DNA of 64,000 nucleotides, taken from the NCBI GenBank assembly GCA_025617745.1, contig CM046863.1, positions 57,859,829 to 57,923,828 of the forward strand, given 5' to 3'. The position numbers and the translations under genes were made by a program. Under the pieces are notes generated by a model, which saw only the letters and a list, made by a program, of their open reading frames with translations, did no database searches and was not told the origin of the DNA. This DNA is from Heliocidaris erythrogramma. Taxonomy: Eukaryota > Echinodermata > Echinoidea > Camarodonta > Echinometridae. How positions within the stretch are numbered: the stretch's first letter is position 1; the number at the start of each line of letters is the position of its first letter. This document shows, in pieces, positions 1 to 12,248 of this stretch.

Positions 1-97
1 GCTTGAGTTATCGCAGGAAAGATAAAGTGGGACGGACGGACGGACAACCAGAAAACATAATGCCTCCGGCACAACCTACGGTGGGCGGAGGCATAAA
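1..97 (+). mobile_element. 3' end of a hairpin-terminated, microsatellite-bearing repeat
   Basis: A run of GGAC units at about 30-44 is followed by a terminal hairpin whose arms read GCCTCCG and CGGAGGC around a GGTGGG/CCTACG core. The same order recurs at 20666-20776 (core repeat end, GGAC microsatellite, near-identical hairpin). This is therefore the truncated 3' end of the family inserted at 20091-20776. The architecture resembles non-autonomous Helentron ('pearl'-type) elements of marine invertebrates; that assignment is inferred. Confidence 0.65.
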
Positions 98-362
98 AAT
101 TAGATGTTGTATAATGCAATTTAGAGCATTTTATGCTCTTGTGACGACATCGCCTTTATTGAATTGATATTCCCTTTATTGATAACATTATCAGTTCATC
201 CTAAGTTGGCACTTTATATAAAGACCAAGTTTTGTCATAACTCACAGGTTAGCAGGTCAACAGTACACATATTTAGAACAGGTGGATGTTCTGACAACTA
301 ACCCTAAAACAAAGCATTTGGTCCATTCGTTGGAATTAGGCTTAAAAAAATAAATGGTAATA

Positions 363-2907
363 TCAGAATGAACTTGGTGTACCTATTTCTCCAACAGGGT
401 GAACAACTCTAGAGATACCTGGGATATCTTCTGCATTGAATACACCTATGACGGAGATTTAAGGAAAGGAGAGAGGGAGAGAGGGAGGGAAATCATTTAC
501 ACATAACATTAAATAAGGATAAATGCCATATTGTCATAGGTTAACACGGTTCATCAACATTAATGTGCTCAGACAAATTGTCTCAAAACAAGTTTTATGC
601 AGTTATTACCCCAAGTAGTATAATTATGACTACAATTTGCATAAGAAATTAATACAGCGTTGTTGTTTAATAGGAATCAAAGGCGTGAGAAACATTTTAC
701 ACCATTCAGTGGCTACATGACTGAAATCATAGGGACTGCCTCCCCCCCCCCCCCCCCCACCTTCACTTTCTCAACCTTATGGAGAAGCCCAGTCCATGAT
801 TAAAAATCCTGACAAATGTGAACATTATTTCCATTCACAATGTGTAATCTTAGATCTTTATGATGGTATCTTGTGAAATTCTGTGATGAAATCCTTCTGC
901 TTTGACCTGGAGAGTTCCATGTGGTTTTGATGTGAGGCCCAACACTTTCCTTAATCAACACCACATAAGGGAATATACAACTTTTAAACCAAACTATTAA
1001 ACCAGTTGCATAACAATGCCCTGCTCACCTGGTGTACTTTCCGTAGAAAACAGTGGTTCAAACCCTGCAGATAGGCCGTGTGGATTGATACCTGTAAAGT
1101 GATGAAACGTGTTAATACATACAAAAAATTGACAAATTATACAAAACTGAAAAACTTCTATCGACTTCCAGATTCAGTATTTTCTTTTGTATTCATTCTC
1201 ATTGTGACTCATATTCAACCTAAAAAGAAAAGGGGGCACACATGAGAAACAGGATGGCGACAGTTATGAAGATTGTGAATCTTTAAAATTATGTGGCACA
1301 ATAGTGACATATGAAAGGCGAAATATCATGTTTGTTTACATTAAGATATCATTAATTTCTGGTTGTCTGTAATTGCTGTAAAGAACTAATGACCTTGGGA
1401 CATTAATAATCCAAATGTATTTTAGATAGCCGCATATTGCTATTTAGAGTCAAGATGAGAAATTGTAACTATGATTTGACTTTCGGTTACCTACACTATT
1501 CTCACCTTCATTTCCTTTTGTTTCAGTATTTATCTTTTTTCTTTCCCTTTGCTTGGTTGTACGAGGGATCAATCCGGTATAAGGATTCCTGCTAGGATAG
1601 TACCAAACAGAATCCAACCTTTTCTTCTTCTTCTCCTTCTTAAGTCCTAGATTCTGCTCCAATTTTTCTTTTACTAATGCTCTGAACTCCTCAGAAGTCC
1701 AGTCATCATCTTGCCCAGGTATGATAGGTTTATATCCTTTCTTCTTTGCTAAGAATGTGTACAAATATATGAATAAAAGAGAAAAAAACCCAAAACATAG
1801 GAGTTGTTACTAGGGCAGAGGTTTCTACTGTTAGAAATTATGCAAATTGTTTTAGGGTTACCAATCTAGGTAGCTTTACTGAAAATGTCTTAAAATGTCT
1901 GTGTCCCAGTCATACGCACACAAAATATATCTGTACACAAAGATATATATCAGCAACTTCAAGAAATATTGGACGATATCTGCCAAAATATTGGACAAAA
2001 CAAAGTTGGATTTAATAATTGTATTGTTTGCATAACAAATTCAATATTACTGTATAGGCTAAAATACGACATCCATATTTCCATTATTGGTCAAATTTAA
2101 AATATTCCAATTTTGAGCCCTTTCTCTATTTACAAATTACATACATGTATTTCCTGTGATGTGTAAATTTTAAACAACTTGAGTTTTTGGAAATTTGGCT
2201 GTTGATCCAATTTTTTGTGTTATGCAATACCATATATCATGTTCACCAACTTATATAAAAGAAATCAGGTTATTCGTAGGCTATTAATGGGCGACAACAA
2301 AAATTAAAAATTTGGGAAACACCACAAAAAGTAACCAAATGTAAACAAATGTAATTTTCACAAAACTAATAGGAAAATAAATCCAAATACTTGGAGCATT
2401 CCAAAATTATGAGCAGCAGCACCCTCAATCTCAGTGTATAAGAAACAATTATTATTAAAATTGAATCATCATAAACTGTAACATCTGAAATGTCCCAAAA
2501 CTCCATAATCATAACTTATAATTATCATAGCAAATCAAATAACTTCAATACCTTTTGGCATTCTGAAATGAGTGGAAAATTAACCTCCTCCAAGAAGATC
2601 CTGCAGTGCAAATATAAAAAACAAGAAACATATCAAAAAAGGTAATCTGCATTCAGCTAGCCTTCCAGTAAGTGCTACAATATCTAATTATGATTCAAAA
2701 ACCAGAATTATCAGTACAATTGTATAGTAGCCTACATGAACATGTACATGTAATTCTTAGAACAGTTACTCCATTTAATACACATGCATTCTAGCAACAT
2801 GTAATACATTTTTTATTTTGTCCATAAAACCATGAAACTATACAAACCCGAAGTTGTGGGGAGAGTGAATCGGTGGACTTCGCACCGTACCGCTCATATA
2901 GCTTCAT
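363..2907 (-). CDS. Five-exon gene for an unrecognised 154-residue protein
   Basis: Exons in transcript order on the minus strand are 2907-2848 (ATG), 2600-2585 (16-nt micro-exon), 1748-1506, 1091-1029 and 445-363 (TGA). Every intron is GT...AG; acceptors include TTTGCACTGCAG and CACTTTACAG, and donors include GTGAGA and GTGAGC. Phases chain without a break (0, 1, 1, 1) and the exons total 465 nt, or 154 codons plus stop, which is hard to obtain by chance. The protein starts MKLYERYGAKS. A PIIPGQDDDWTSEEF stretch is followed by a lysine-rich helix (LGLKKEKKKKR), then VWYYPSRNPYTGLIPRTT and an ordinary acidic/Gly/Pro C-terminus ending GTPSSF. No signal peptide, membrane segment or catalytic motif is visible. 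The short, basic, Pro/Tyr-containing layout would suit a small structural or axonemal protein, but that is a guess. The 5' UTR and any upstream non-coding exon are not defined; the TATA-like patch at 4150-4250 could be its promoter. The micro-exon is the weakest part of the model, since its donor is GTTAAT. Confidence 0.72.
742..758. repeat. Poly-C tract (17 nt)
   Basis: Uninterrupted C run in the last intron of the minus-strand gene at 363-2907. Similar runs occur at 3970-3992 and 4394-4416 (23 nt each). Confidence 0.9.
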
Positions 2908-3382
2908 GGTTTTTTACGGATTATGACAAGTGGTATTTCTGTGTTGACACAATCCGATACTGGCGCAAGTAACAAGCCATGTACAGCTCCGTAGGCCAGT
3001 ACCAGATTGATAAGCCAAGGACAAGGAGCTCGTACAGCTAGTCATGATCATGATGAATGTCATGATTGTGTGAGTGGATCTGTTTATATTTAAACTAGGC
3101 CTACTCAAATTAATTTTCCATAATATGATGACTGAAGTGCAGACTGATGGCTTTGAAATTTGAAACAATACACGTAAACAGGCAATTTTCAACCATCAAA
3201 GAAAATAATCTGATAACCCAGCAGCACCCCAAGTAGTGATGGAAATCTTGTATCAAAACAATGAGTTACTGTTTTTCCCTCTCTCATGCGTATTAGTAAA
3301 CCATCCATAAATGCTTGCTTTTTTTCCTGTCTTTTAAAACAATGGGCAATAACTTAAAATATCGTATTAAGTATGGCTAGAC

Positions 3383-3868
3383 TAGAGTGCCCAAGTCTGC
3401 GCATTGCCCATGTCTGCGCACACGCGTAACTGCGCGATTCTAATAAAACAAAACATGCAACGAACATGACGAACACAAACTTTTCATCTTTATCATAGTG
3501 ATGGGTATTCATGCAAAAAATCGAGTCAAAATATTGAAAAAAGGGCTTATTTCACGCATTTTATTCACAAACCTCAAAATGTTGTTGTTCACCTCAAAAC
3601 TCCCGAACTGCGTGTAAAATGAATGAGTGCGTAGACATGGGCACCATTGTCATGATTGTTTTTTCAATGTTGAAATGACACGGCCGCCGTTTCTTGCCGT
3701 AAATGTCATTGTTCTTGCTCTAATTTTGATGAGAATTTTTGCAAACTTACTCTTTAGAATATCAGGAATAATATAAAATTAAGCTTTAGAGGAATATTAC
3801 AGAAATTCGTGTGAATATCAGGTCAAAACTTAAGTTTAGGTGCGCAGACATACATAGGGCTCCCCATC
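3383..3868. mobile_element. Possible small inverted-repeat element (MITE candidate)
   Basis: The left end reads GCCCAAGTCTGCGCA, with a second GCCCATGTCTGCGCA close behind. The right end, reverse-complemented, reads GCCCTATGTATGTCTGCGCA. The interior (~450 bp) has no coding signal. No target-site duplication was found, so this may only be a pair of degenerate inverted repeats. Confidence 0.3.
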
Positions 3869-3969
3869 ATACGGTATTAGGGCTTTTAAGTTAGGCCTAT
3901 TACACTTAAGTTAAAGGCAAAGTGATAGGGCCTAGGCCCTAGGGCCAACTATACTTTTGACTGTTCTAT

Positions 3970-4416
3970 CCCCCCCCCCCCCCCCCCCCCCCTCAATGTC
4001 ACATTAAAACATGACTTTAATTTGTAAACCAAAGAGTTACCATTATAAAAATTGGCAAAATAACATAATAATGAGTTCAGATCTACTTACGATTTAAACC
4101 AAAAAAGTCGTCGTAAATGTAGATCTAATATTCAAACCCCACGCACGTGCATCTCGTTGAGCTAGCTAGCTTGCCTTATATATGGGAACGCTCCGCGCGC
4201 CAGAGAGACAGTTCAGAGCGCGGCGCGGCGGGGCTCAGAATGGGGATTGGGGTGGGGGCGGAGACGTGGGGGCATCATTGCGTAATCTACCCTCCATATA
4301 ACTAAAGATAGATCTCTTTTGTTTTAAAAATACAATACAGAGGAAATCATGACCTTTGTAATTGTATCCCAAAATGTTATGGCAACGCCCCAGCCCCCCC
4401 CCCCCCCCCCCCCCCC
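3970..4416. repeat. Two 23-nt poly-C tracts
   Basis: C runs lie at 3970-3992 and 4394-4416. The second is followed by a T run. They bracket a CpG-richer, TATA-containing patch. Confidence 0.85.
4150..4250 (-). promoter_or_regulatory. Core-promoter-like patch (TATA plus CpG-rich stretch)
   Basis: The patch contains GAGCTAGCTAGCT, a TATATA box (minus strand CATATATAAGGC; the plus strand also reads TATATAT) and a GC-rich run including GCGCGC and GCGGCGCGGC. It lies 1.25 kb upstream of the minus-strand gene at 363-2907, so it could drive that gene through an unseen 5' exon. Orientation is uncertain. A similar arrangement occurs at 23190-23290. Confidence 0.35.
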
Positions 4417-4419
4417 TCC

Positions 4420-5420
4420 CTCCCATCATGATTTTTTTTTTTATTGTTCTTTTTCGTATAACAGTTTTCCACATCCAGGATGGATTTGGTGGAAGCAAAC
4501 TCAAAATTCATCCCCAAAAAAGTGAAAGAACCTGCACAAACGAATGAATCTATTTCTGACTATGATCTCATAAACTTACAAAATGTCTAGTGTAATAGAC
4601 TAAACAAACTCTGCCAAAACCAATATCACGATTGCAAACGTAGATGGCGCCATTACAAATGCCCCTTAAATTGACCAAGAGGGTCATATTAACGGTGATG
4701 GTATTATGACCCTATTCGTCTATTTAAGTGTGAGACTGGGTTGTAATAATAATAACGTTTTAATCACCCAGGGCAGCCCTGTGAGTTATCAAACTGCTCT
4801 TTAACCCATTCGCGACATTGATTTTCTAAAAATGGATCATGACGACCACTCTTCAAAGATGGCAACAAGCGCAGTACATGCTCTTGCAAGTCTAGGAACA
4901 CGACACTCACCAAAAGGGACAAGCAGTTTGAGAGGGACTGTTCCCAAGCTAAATATGCCTGTGTTTTACACCATTCAATTGAAATGAAATCTTTATGAAA
5001 GCTATCATTTAGTAAAGTCATCTGTTATATTCTGAAATTGTGATACAATGTACTTTTTATATTCAGAACTATCTTATTTATTTCGTTTGTCTGTCATTCT
5101 TGAAAGTGCATGCCCATTTCAAAGTGGAATCATCTATTCTAGTCATTTCATAATAGATACATATCCTGCTGATATTTAGCTTCAGTCTTATATAAATATA
5201 ATATGTACATATATTTTCCAATAGAGCAATACAGATTTCAAAGACAGAAAATGTGCTATGGGAACCAAAAACAATAACTCGCTCATGCAGCTGTTCACTA
5301 CTCCATATCATCACGGTATGGGACTTTCTACAGTCCCACTTACTAAGTTTTGTGAAAGCTTTTTTTAATATATTTTTTAATTCCCTGAATATGTCATCAA
5401 CCACTCCGACCAGTATGAGG
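4420..5420. other. No supported gene
   Basis: AT-rich sequence. An 85-codon minus-strand ORF (4764-5021) followed by an AAT-type microsatellite resembles the tail of an old interspersed repeat but has no recognisable domain. Nothing else is supported. Confidence 0.4.
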
Positions 5421-5424
5421 TTAT

Positions 5425-5505
5425 CCACAAACTTTGTGTTATACGTGTGAATGGGGCTTAATACGAAATCCTGACTTTCCCCATGGCCGCCCGGTGGTGT
5501 ATCCC
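5425..5505. repeat. Dispersed ~80-bp repeat, copy 1
   Basis: This segment (starting CCACAAACTTTGTG and including CCCCATGGCCGCC) recurs at 7144-7219 in the same orientation with a few substitutions and small indels. No long ORF is shared, so it is probably a fragment of an interspersed element. Confidence 0.7.
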
Positions 5506-5557
5506 ATAGACAAATTAAATAGTATAGACGACAAGGTAGCACCCGCGGATTTGCCTC

Positions 5558-5640
5558 ATTTGCATATAAGCTACAGCGTCACCATTCAATCTAATTTAAG
5601 CGTATTTAAGCGTATTTAGGCTCCGCCCCCGAGAGACATT
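5558..5640 (+). promoter_or_regulatory. Octamer/TATA/GC-box cluster
   Basis: A perfect octamer ATTTGCAT (5558-5565) runs straight into TATAAG, followed by a twice-repeated TTAAGCGTATT and a GC-box-like CTCCGCCCCC at about 5621-5630. A perfect CRE palindrome TGACGTCA lies at 5833-5840. No downstream coding exon was identified. Confidence 0.3.
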
Positions 5641-5899
5641 TCATATCTCCCGAAGCCCATTAGCATAAAAGTCCGATTTCACTTCATGCATTATTTATTT
5701 TTGCTTTGCGTATCCCGACAATATTCAGCTCTGATTGGACCTTACCTCATGAATATTACAATTAGCCAAAAGAATTAATCACAACAAATATGACCTTTTT
5801 CGTCACTTCCGCTGTGTGTAAAGTCAATGTAATGACGTCACCCGCACGAAGCGTGAATTTCTTGTGAAAAGTTTACCGGTGAGTACAACTATAATTATG

Positions 5900-8800
5900 C
5901 TTAAATTTCATAAATAGAATAACATTCATATGAATTACTACCAATGTGAGGGATCTCCTGGAATTTCTGAACATTTTGAAAGTATTTGAAAGTACTGTAT
6001 GTTATAAAAATGAGGGCAATCTGTTGTCGAACTTTCATTCCATTTTCTATCGTTCTGAGCTTATGTTTTAGCTGGATTGCCATTACAAACCCTGCCGCTC
6101 TTGACAGCTTACCCGGAGTTTCGGGCGGGACCGTGTCATAAAACTAGATATAGCCAGGCCCTAGACTATTAACAGAGAATTTCAGTGGTTAAAATCATAA
6201 AGAATTTAATCCCCATCACTGTCAATGACAGTGATCAAAACTAACTGTTAGAACAGATTATTTCAAAACTTGGTCGGAAGAAAGAAAGAATATTTTTCAA
6301 GTATGATGAGAAGAATTCAGCAGTTCACAAGTTCCCAAGCAGCCAATGTCAATGATAGAATTTGATTTTAATTTTTATGTAGAGAAGACGGTAGATTTGC
6401 ATTTCAAGTATAGTTGATTAGGGTAAACTTCTTTGAGAAATCCGTTATCTAAGTTAGATGTAGACATAGGGTCTAACGTTAAATCTAGTTATTAGATCTC
6501 ACCAGACCTAACAAAACAAGTTGGTCTAGGCCTAGGGCCTAGTCTCTAGAAAAAGATGTAGGCCTAGGCCTAGGTCTAACGGCCTGTTTATCTTGAAATA
6601 TATAATCGTGATCTCTCATTTAATTCCCCCTCTCATTCTCTCTCTCTCTGTGGCTGTCTCTTCCCCTCCCCTCTGAAAAAATGTTTTTACAAAGTTTTGA
6701 GAAGTGTCTTTACTTTTTAAAATTCTGATCGTCATTGTGGAACAACAACGGTGCAGAATTCGAAAACACTAACATCAAATCTGTTTTTGTATCAATCACA
6801 AAACCATTTTTTAACGTCAGACATTAATAATAATATCCTCCTGGAAATTTTCTGATCATTCACAGAAATGCATGTTCAAATTAAACAGCGTAATTTCAAG
6901 ATCTTTTTTATTCAAGTATTGTTGTTTTTGTTGATATTTTTTTAAAACCAAGTTTAGTGATTTCATTCAAAATTGACAACGCGATTCTGTTCTTTGTATA
7001 TATGGTGCGTGCGCAATGTGATGTGACTATTTCGATGTTCAGACAAAGTTCCACCTTTTATATTATTAACCCGATGACTACTGAATTCTCTCAATCACAA
7101 TAGGCTTAAAAGGATACTCAACAGCACAACGGATGCGTTCGACCCACAAACTTTGTGTCATACGAGTGAATGGGGCTTACGAAATCCTGACTTTCCCCAT
7201 GGCCGCCTGGTGGTGTATCTCTTTAATACAGGGGCTACCCGGTTCCAGGAGCCAATGGGTTAAATCCGTATTTGCCTCACTACGTTGCTTACAAACATAA
7301 TCCAATAGGTCATACAATGTCATACATTAAGATCATCAAAATGCAATTGTTCAGTGAATGTAACATATTTAAAATATAGTGTGTGGTTCATATGATATGA
7401 TAGAAGATAAGGATTCCGTTTTCTAACTTTGGAAAAACATATAAGAGAGAAACCTCAAAGAAAACAAGCCACAGCGTTGTAAGAATAGAGATCCATGAGG
7501 TGTTTCCGTGTTGTAGAAAGTGAAATCCAGTTCAGGCAATGACGTGAACCTTTATGATGAGTCTTTGAGTTCCAAGTTCACATTCATTCCCGATTATGTG
7601 CTTCCGTTAATGTTGAACATCCTGCTCTAGGCGCTGCCATGACCGTCATGACTTTTGTTCCGTCACCCTAAGCAATCTCACATTTAATTTTCGTTTATCC
7701 AAAAAACAACAACAAAAACAAAACAATGATTGCGCAATATCTCATAAACAAGGCTCACAGAGAATAGCTGATTGCGCAACTTCTTTGTGAGCAGATATTA
7801 GTCCATCAAATTCAACATACTCTTCATGAAGAAGGCTCAGCTTAGGGATGGAAAAGTGATCATGTGCAATATTTTTGAAAGGAAGTTAAGGGAAACGAAT
7901 TCATTGCATGTTTTTTATGTCAAAGGAAGGAGAGAGTAACTGAATTTGTGAGCAGATCTTTTCAAACAATGGGTCTGTAAGGACCATTGTAGTGCTGTAT
8001 TAAAGTAGTACAACGCAGGATCATAGTATGTGACCTTTTGTAAGATGTGATTAAGGGGTGTAATTGCATTCAGGAAAATGAATTACGCTCTGTTTCAGGC
8101 CCCTGGTAGCCGGGGGTGGTGGTCAGAGATTTTTGGACTTAAAAAGAGACCCCAAAATGCTAAGGACCTATTTTTCTTTTGGTTCACAGTAACAAAATTG
8201 TTGCCTGCTCTGTTTGGCCAATGATTAAAACAAACTTCACCAATGCCCTTCTGGATTAGCCTGTTCTAGTCTGGGAAATAGAAAACATCTTTTAAAGCCT
8301 GGTTTGAGCATGGGATTGCGGTCAAAATTAATGTTCAATTAAATAATTGCAATATTCTTAGAATGAGCCCTTTCTTTATAAACCACCAACAAGTGTCTAT
8401 ATTGTCTATAATTATGCGTTATATAATTATATACTGAAATTTATAAAAGCTTCATAAGATACAATCTTAAACAATATTCAATTAGATATAAACTCTGGTA
8501 ACAGCTCATTGTTGGGGTAGAGAGATTGCAGCTTAAAATTAGGACAGTGATTTAGTCTCCGTGTTTCATTCAGTTACCTGGTCCCTCAGATAGGACTTCA
8601 GTAGTAGGTCACTTGGTTGCTTACTACTTGGATGAATTAAAAGAAGCCCTCATTAAATTGAAAATAAAATAGAAATGAAGAAAGTTACCCTGACAACTCG
8701 TTGCTGGTTTTGAAATTGCAGTGGTTATAAAAATAGCATGTTTTACATATACGTGTATATCATGATCCCAGCATGCCGTATTTGATTTTTACACAATATT

Positions 8801-10840
8801 TATATTGAATCACTTAGACTTTCACTCGAATTTAAGTTAAACCGGAGTTGAGAATACGGGCCAATGTGTATATGTCTTGGTTTGTGTACCTCATCAGTGA
8901 TGCATGCTACTCGATGGACGGTGAAATTATAAAATGAATTTAAAATCTATAAAAGATTGATATTTATATCTCATGCATGATTCCCATAAATATTCTGATG
9001 TGACATTTGATGCAATAGAGCTTTATTGAGCTTTCAACCAATTCAAAGATTATTCTTCTAGCTAGATGTAAGAAATGAATATAGTACAAATGATTTATTA
9101 TGATTGCACATGTATGTTGTTTTATGATTTGCATTTTGTTTATGCTTCAGATCAATTGTCATTATTTTTTCCCCCTTAATATTTTCCATTTTTGCCTCAA
9201 TCAGGGTGCAGTCAACGTTACCAGAGTCTTCCGTTGTTTTACGTAGTTAAGCCTGTTCAAGATATACATGTACCATTCCAAGCTTATGCATTCCAGTGGG
9301 TGTCTTTATATTTCATTGTCCAAAACGGCCTCAAATATACTGGAAATCTCATTAATATCATGCTTCATGTCATGTCCGCAACACTCGTCATCCCCTTTTA
9401 TTAGTTTTTTTATAATTTTACCAAAAAAACATTGTAGTTTCCCTACAGATATTGTAGAATGATAAACTTGGGATCTGTACTAACCAAAATGGAGTCATAG
9501 AAACGGCTTCCCCCTCCCTCATTTTTTAAACCCCAAGTTCACAATGAGTTCCCCACTGATTGTTGTTCTGTACTGTTATGTGGGAATCGGTTTACAATCT
9601 GGATGACATTTGTATTGTATTCTGTGATTATGGGGAATAACAAGGTGTTGAATCGGACCGGATTTATTGGACAATTATTGGCGTCATGCACTTTCACACA
9701 CAATTGCTTCATTTCACGCAAACAACATTGGATGGAAATTACGTAACAAATATGTATCATGTCCGAATCTAGAGTTTTAGAACCCTGGAGCAATAGTTCA
9801 ATCATTACGTAATTTTCATAGCTCACTTGGATTTTCCTCTATACTGTTCATGTACTGCTGCACAAACACACGCATCAAAGCTTCCTTGGATTGTTAATTG
9901 TATTCTACAAAAGTACGAATGTACAGGTATACCAAATACAGGTGTTCTAACTTATGCAATGGTTTAAGTCAGAGAATAGCCTTGGAAGTGTAGATTAGTT
10001 ATTCCCAATCTACTCGGCTCTACGAATCTACACTTCCTCGGCTATACTCCTTTACGTATATACCACCATGATCGAAGACAGAATAGAATTCAACATTAGA
10101 AAATAAGAATTTCCCCACCTTCTTTTTTAAAAATTCTAAACGGAAAATCCAATGTACTGTATGTGACAGACTGAAAGTGTACAATTAATTATTCGTTTAT
10201 AGATATATTAATTTCACAAACAACAACTAGTATCAACCTCACGTCCCTGGTTCATTCGCAAGAAGAAAAGGTGAAAAGGACAACAATTCAAACAGTATTA
10301 TGCATTTCGAATCTAACAATTAAAATAGTTTTTATTATACGATAACCTAGTCAACAATCAGCTAAATGACATTAATGAACACTGATGAAAACAACAACCA
10401 AAGAAAACCAACACAGCACCGTCGTGCCGCACGGCGCACAGTGCACGCGACGATGTCTACCATGTGCATAAAAATACAAGAGATACAAACTAAAAATATT
10501 AAAATATAATACAATATATATATTTTCCAGCATTTATACAAGATATTGAGAATAAACATCATGTGCTTACCAACTGCATGCAATACTTTAATAATATAAA
10601 TGTTGATTCATTTATGGTAAACTGAACACATCACATATCTCCTGACAACATTAATATCAACCCATCAGTACTTCAGCTTATTACAGAGTCGCACAAAAAT
10701 ATTAAATTGATGTTTACAGTATGTCCATATACATACAAGTAAAGCGAAAGCATGGCAAATATACACTATATATATAATTAACAATTGTCAATAAACATTT
10801 ACCTTCTGTGGAAAGTCTTCAGACAAGCTCGACCAAGAGT
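5900..10840. other. Long stretch without a supported gene
   Basis: AT-rich sequence with TAGGCCTA-type words (about 6520-6580), a second copy of the 5425-5505 repeat (7144-7219) and short unrelated ORFs only. A 95-codon minus-strand ORF at 9539-9826 has no domain, no flanking splice pattern and ordinary base composition, so I do not call it a gene. Confidence 0.5.
7144..7219. repeat. Dispersed ~80-bp repeat, copy 2
   Basis: Second copy of the segment at 5425-5505. It differs by a small deletion (GGGGCTTACG against GGGGCTTAATACG) and a few substitutions. Confidence 0.7.
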
Positions 10841-10847
10841 TCCCTAA

Positions 10848-11618
10848 TGCTATGGTCAGACGGACAGATACGCGCGATACGCATGTCTGCGGATGTGCAT
10901 CCGTAAAAATCCGTAGAAATCCGCAGCAATCCGTATCATGCGTATCATCCGTAAGTGCATCCGTAAAAATCCGTGGGAGTGCGCAGGAATCGAGGTCTTC
11001 CGCGAAAAAGTTTGAAAATCTCAAAATTATTTTAAATTTCCCGCGCAAGGTCTTTGCGCAGAATTTAGGTAGAATTTGCGTATTGTTCCGTATCATGCGT
11101 ATTGATCCGTATCTTTGCGTATTTTTGCGTAAAACGTCCGTATCCATCCGTAACCTAATCCGCAGGATCCGCAGACATACGCAGATCCGCAGCGTGAATT
11201 TTGAAAATCTGTAGTAGTAGTAGTAGTAGTGTTCTCTCCAAAGATCGAATCGCAACTGAATGATGCTCCACAAGCCGCGGTATATATGCGGATGTTGCGG
11301 ACGAGGAGAAAGCCGACATCCGTGTGCGTATGCGTATCGTGCGCAGGACTTCCGTATCTCTCCGCAGAACATCCGTATCTAGTCCGCATCTTGCGCAGAA
11401 TTTAAGTGACACTAGCGTGGCACATCCGCCAAAGGGGTGTCTTCCGCAGAACATCCGCAGGATTTGCGTATTTCATGCGTATTGCATCCGTATCTCATGC
11501 GTATCTACCGTGGTTTTTTGGCTTTTTGCGCAGATTTTCAACAATTTCTGAGGGTGAAATTATTTTTTTTTTACGGATGCATCCGCAGACATCCGTACAT
11601 GTCCGTCTGACCTAAGCA
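10848..11618. mobile_element. 771-bp PIF/Harbinger-like non-autonomous element
   Basis: The ends are inverted repeats: left TGCTATGGTCAGACGGACA, right (reverse complement) TGCTTAGGTCAGACGGACA. The similarity continues to an ATGTCTGCGGATG-type stretch. The trinucleotide TAA lies at both flanks (10845-10847 and 11619-11621), fitting the TWA target duplication of PIF/Harbinger elements; the family assignment rests on that and is inferred. The interior has no transposase. It holds roughly 40 copies of a short word (CCGTA, GCGTA, CCGCAG, GCGCAG), nearly all on the plus strand and often about 10 bp apart. An AGT microsatellite sits near 11212-11230. ORFs here are by-products of the repeated word. 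Confidence 0.75.
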
Positions 11619-11639
11619 TAAGCTTGACCACCACCTCCA

Positions 11640-12160
11640 ACAGGTTTGACAAACGTGATGTAATATGCAGCCACGGCTACACAATAAAATACATAGAAAC
11701 AATTTCACTACTCTGAGTCAAATCCCGAAACAATCTATACTTAATGAATTACCGCGTCACATATCGCAATAAATCATATTTTAAAGAAACTTGTACATAG
11801 TGATTAAAATGAGCGTAACAACGCCGAACATTGTAATATATATTAGCGAAACGTAATACATCGTAATAACCCTCTCTCTCTCTATTTCCATAATCAACAT
11901 ATATTAACAAATTAAAGATAACCTGTGCATCAAGCACTAATCAAATTATAATATATATAATACAATAATTATTAGGCTTACCTCAATACAGAAAAGATGA
12001 AGAGATATAGAGATAACGAGTATGTCGTCTGTAATATTTAAACAAATCAGCTTTATGCGCTATTATATCCTAGTCACAAAACTTCTTATTTTGTTATTGG
12101 TCAAAACACGGTCACATGACCTAATATATTTCTACCATCAAAGTGATGGTAGGGAAATAC
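11640..12160. other. Non-coding AT-rich spacer
   Basis: I see no exon, RNA gene or repeat boundary in this stretch between the Harbinger-like element and the octamer palindrome. Confidence 0.4.
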
Positions 12161-12166
12161 TAGCTA

Positions 12167-12248
12167 ATTTGCATACAAAGTGCCTGAAACTCCTCCTAAT
12201 TTGCATAAAATGTGCCCAAAAAAAATTTGGGGCACATTTTATGCAAAT
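12167..12248. promoter_or_regulatory. Palindrome with three POU octamers
   Basis: ATTTGCAT occurs at 12167-12174 and 12199-12206, and its complement ATGCAAAT at 12241-12248. The last two sit at the outer tips of a perfect 19-bp inverted repeat (12199-12217 and 12230-12248) with a 12-nt loop. It lies about 230 bp upstream of the recombinase-like ORF at 12475 and may be part of its promoter. Confidence 0.5.

Noticed and set aside
4764-5021. 85-codon minus-strand ORF
   Set aside because: No domain. It ends next to an AAT microsatellite, more like an old repeat tail.
9539-9826. 95-codon minus-strand ORF
   Set aside because: No recognisable domain, start context or splice neighbours. Its length is unremarkable in this sequence.
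10788-11615. Several overlapping Arg/Cys/Ile-rich ORFs on both strands
   Set aside because: Produced by the repeated CCGTA/GCGTA words inside the Harbinger-like element. There are no domains and no conserved frame.
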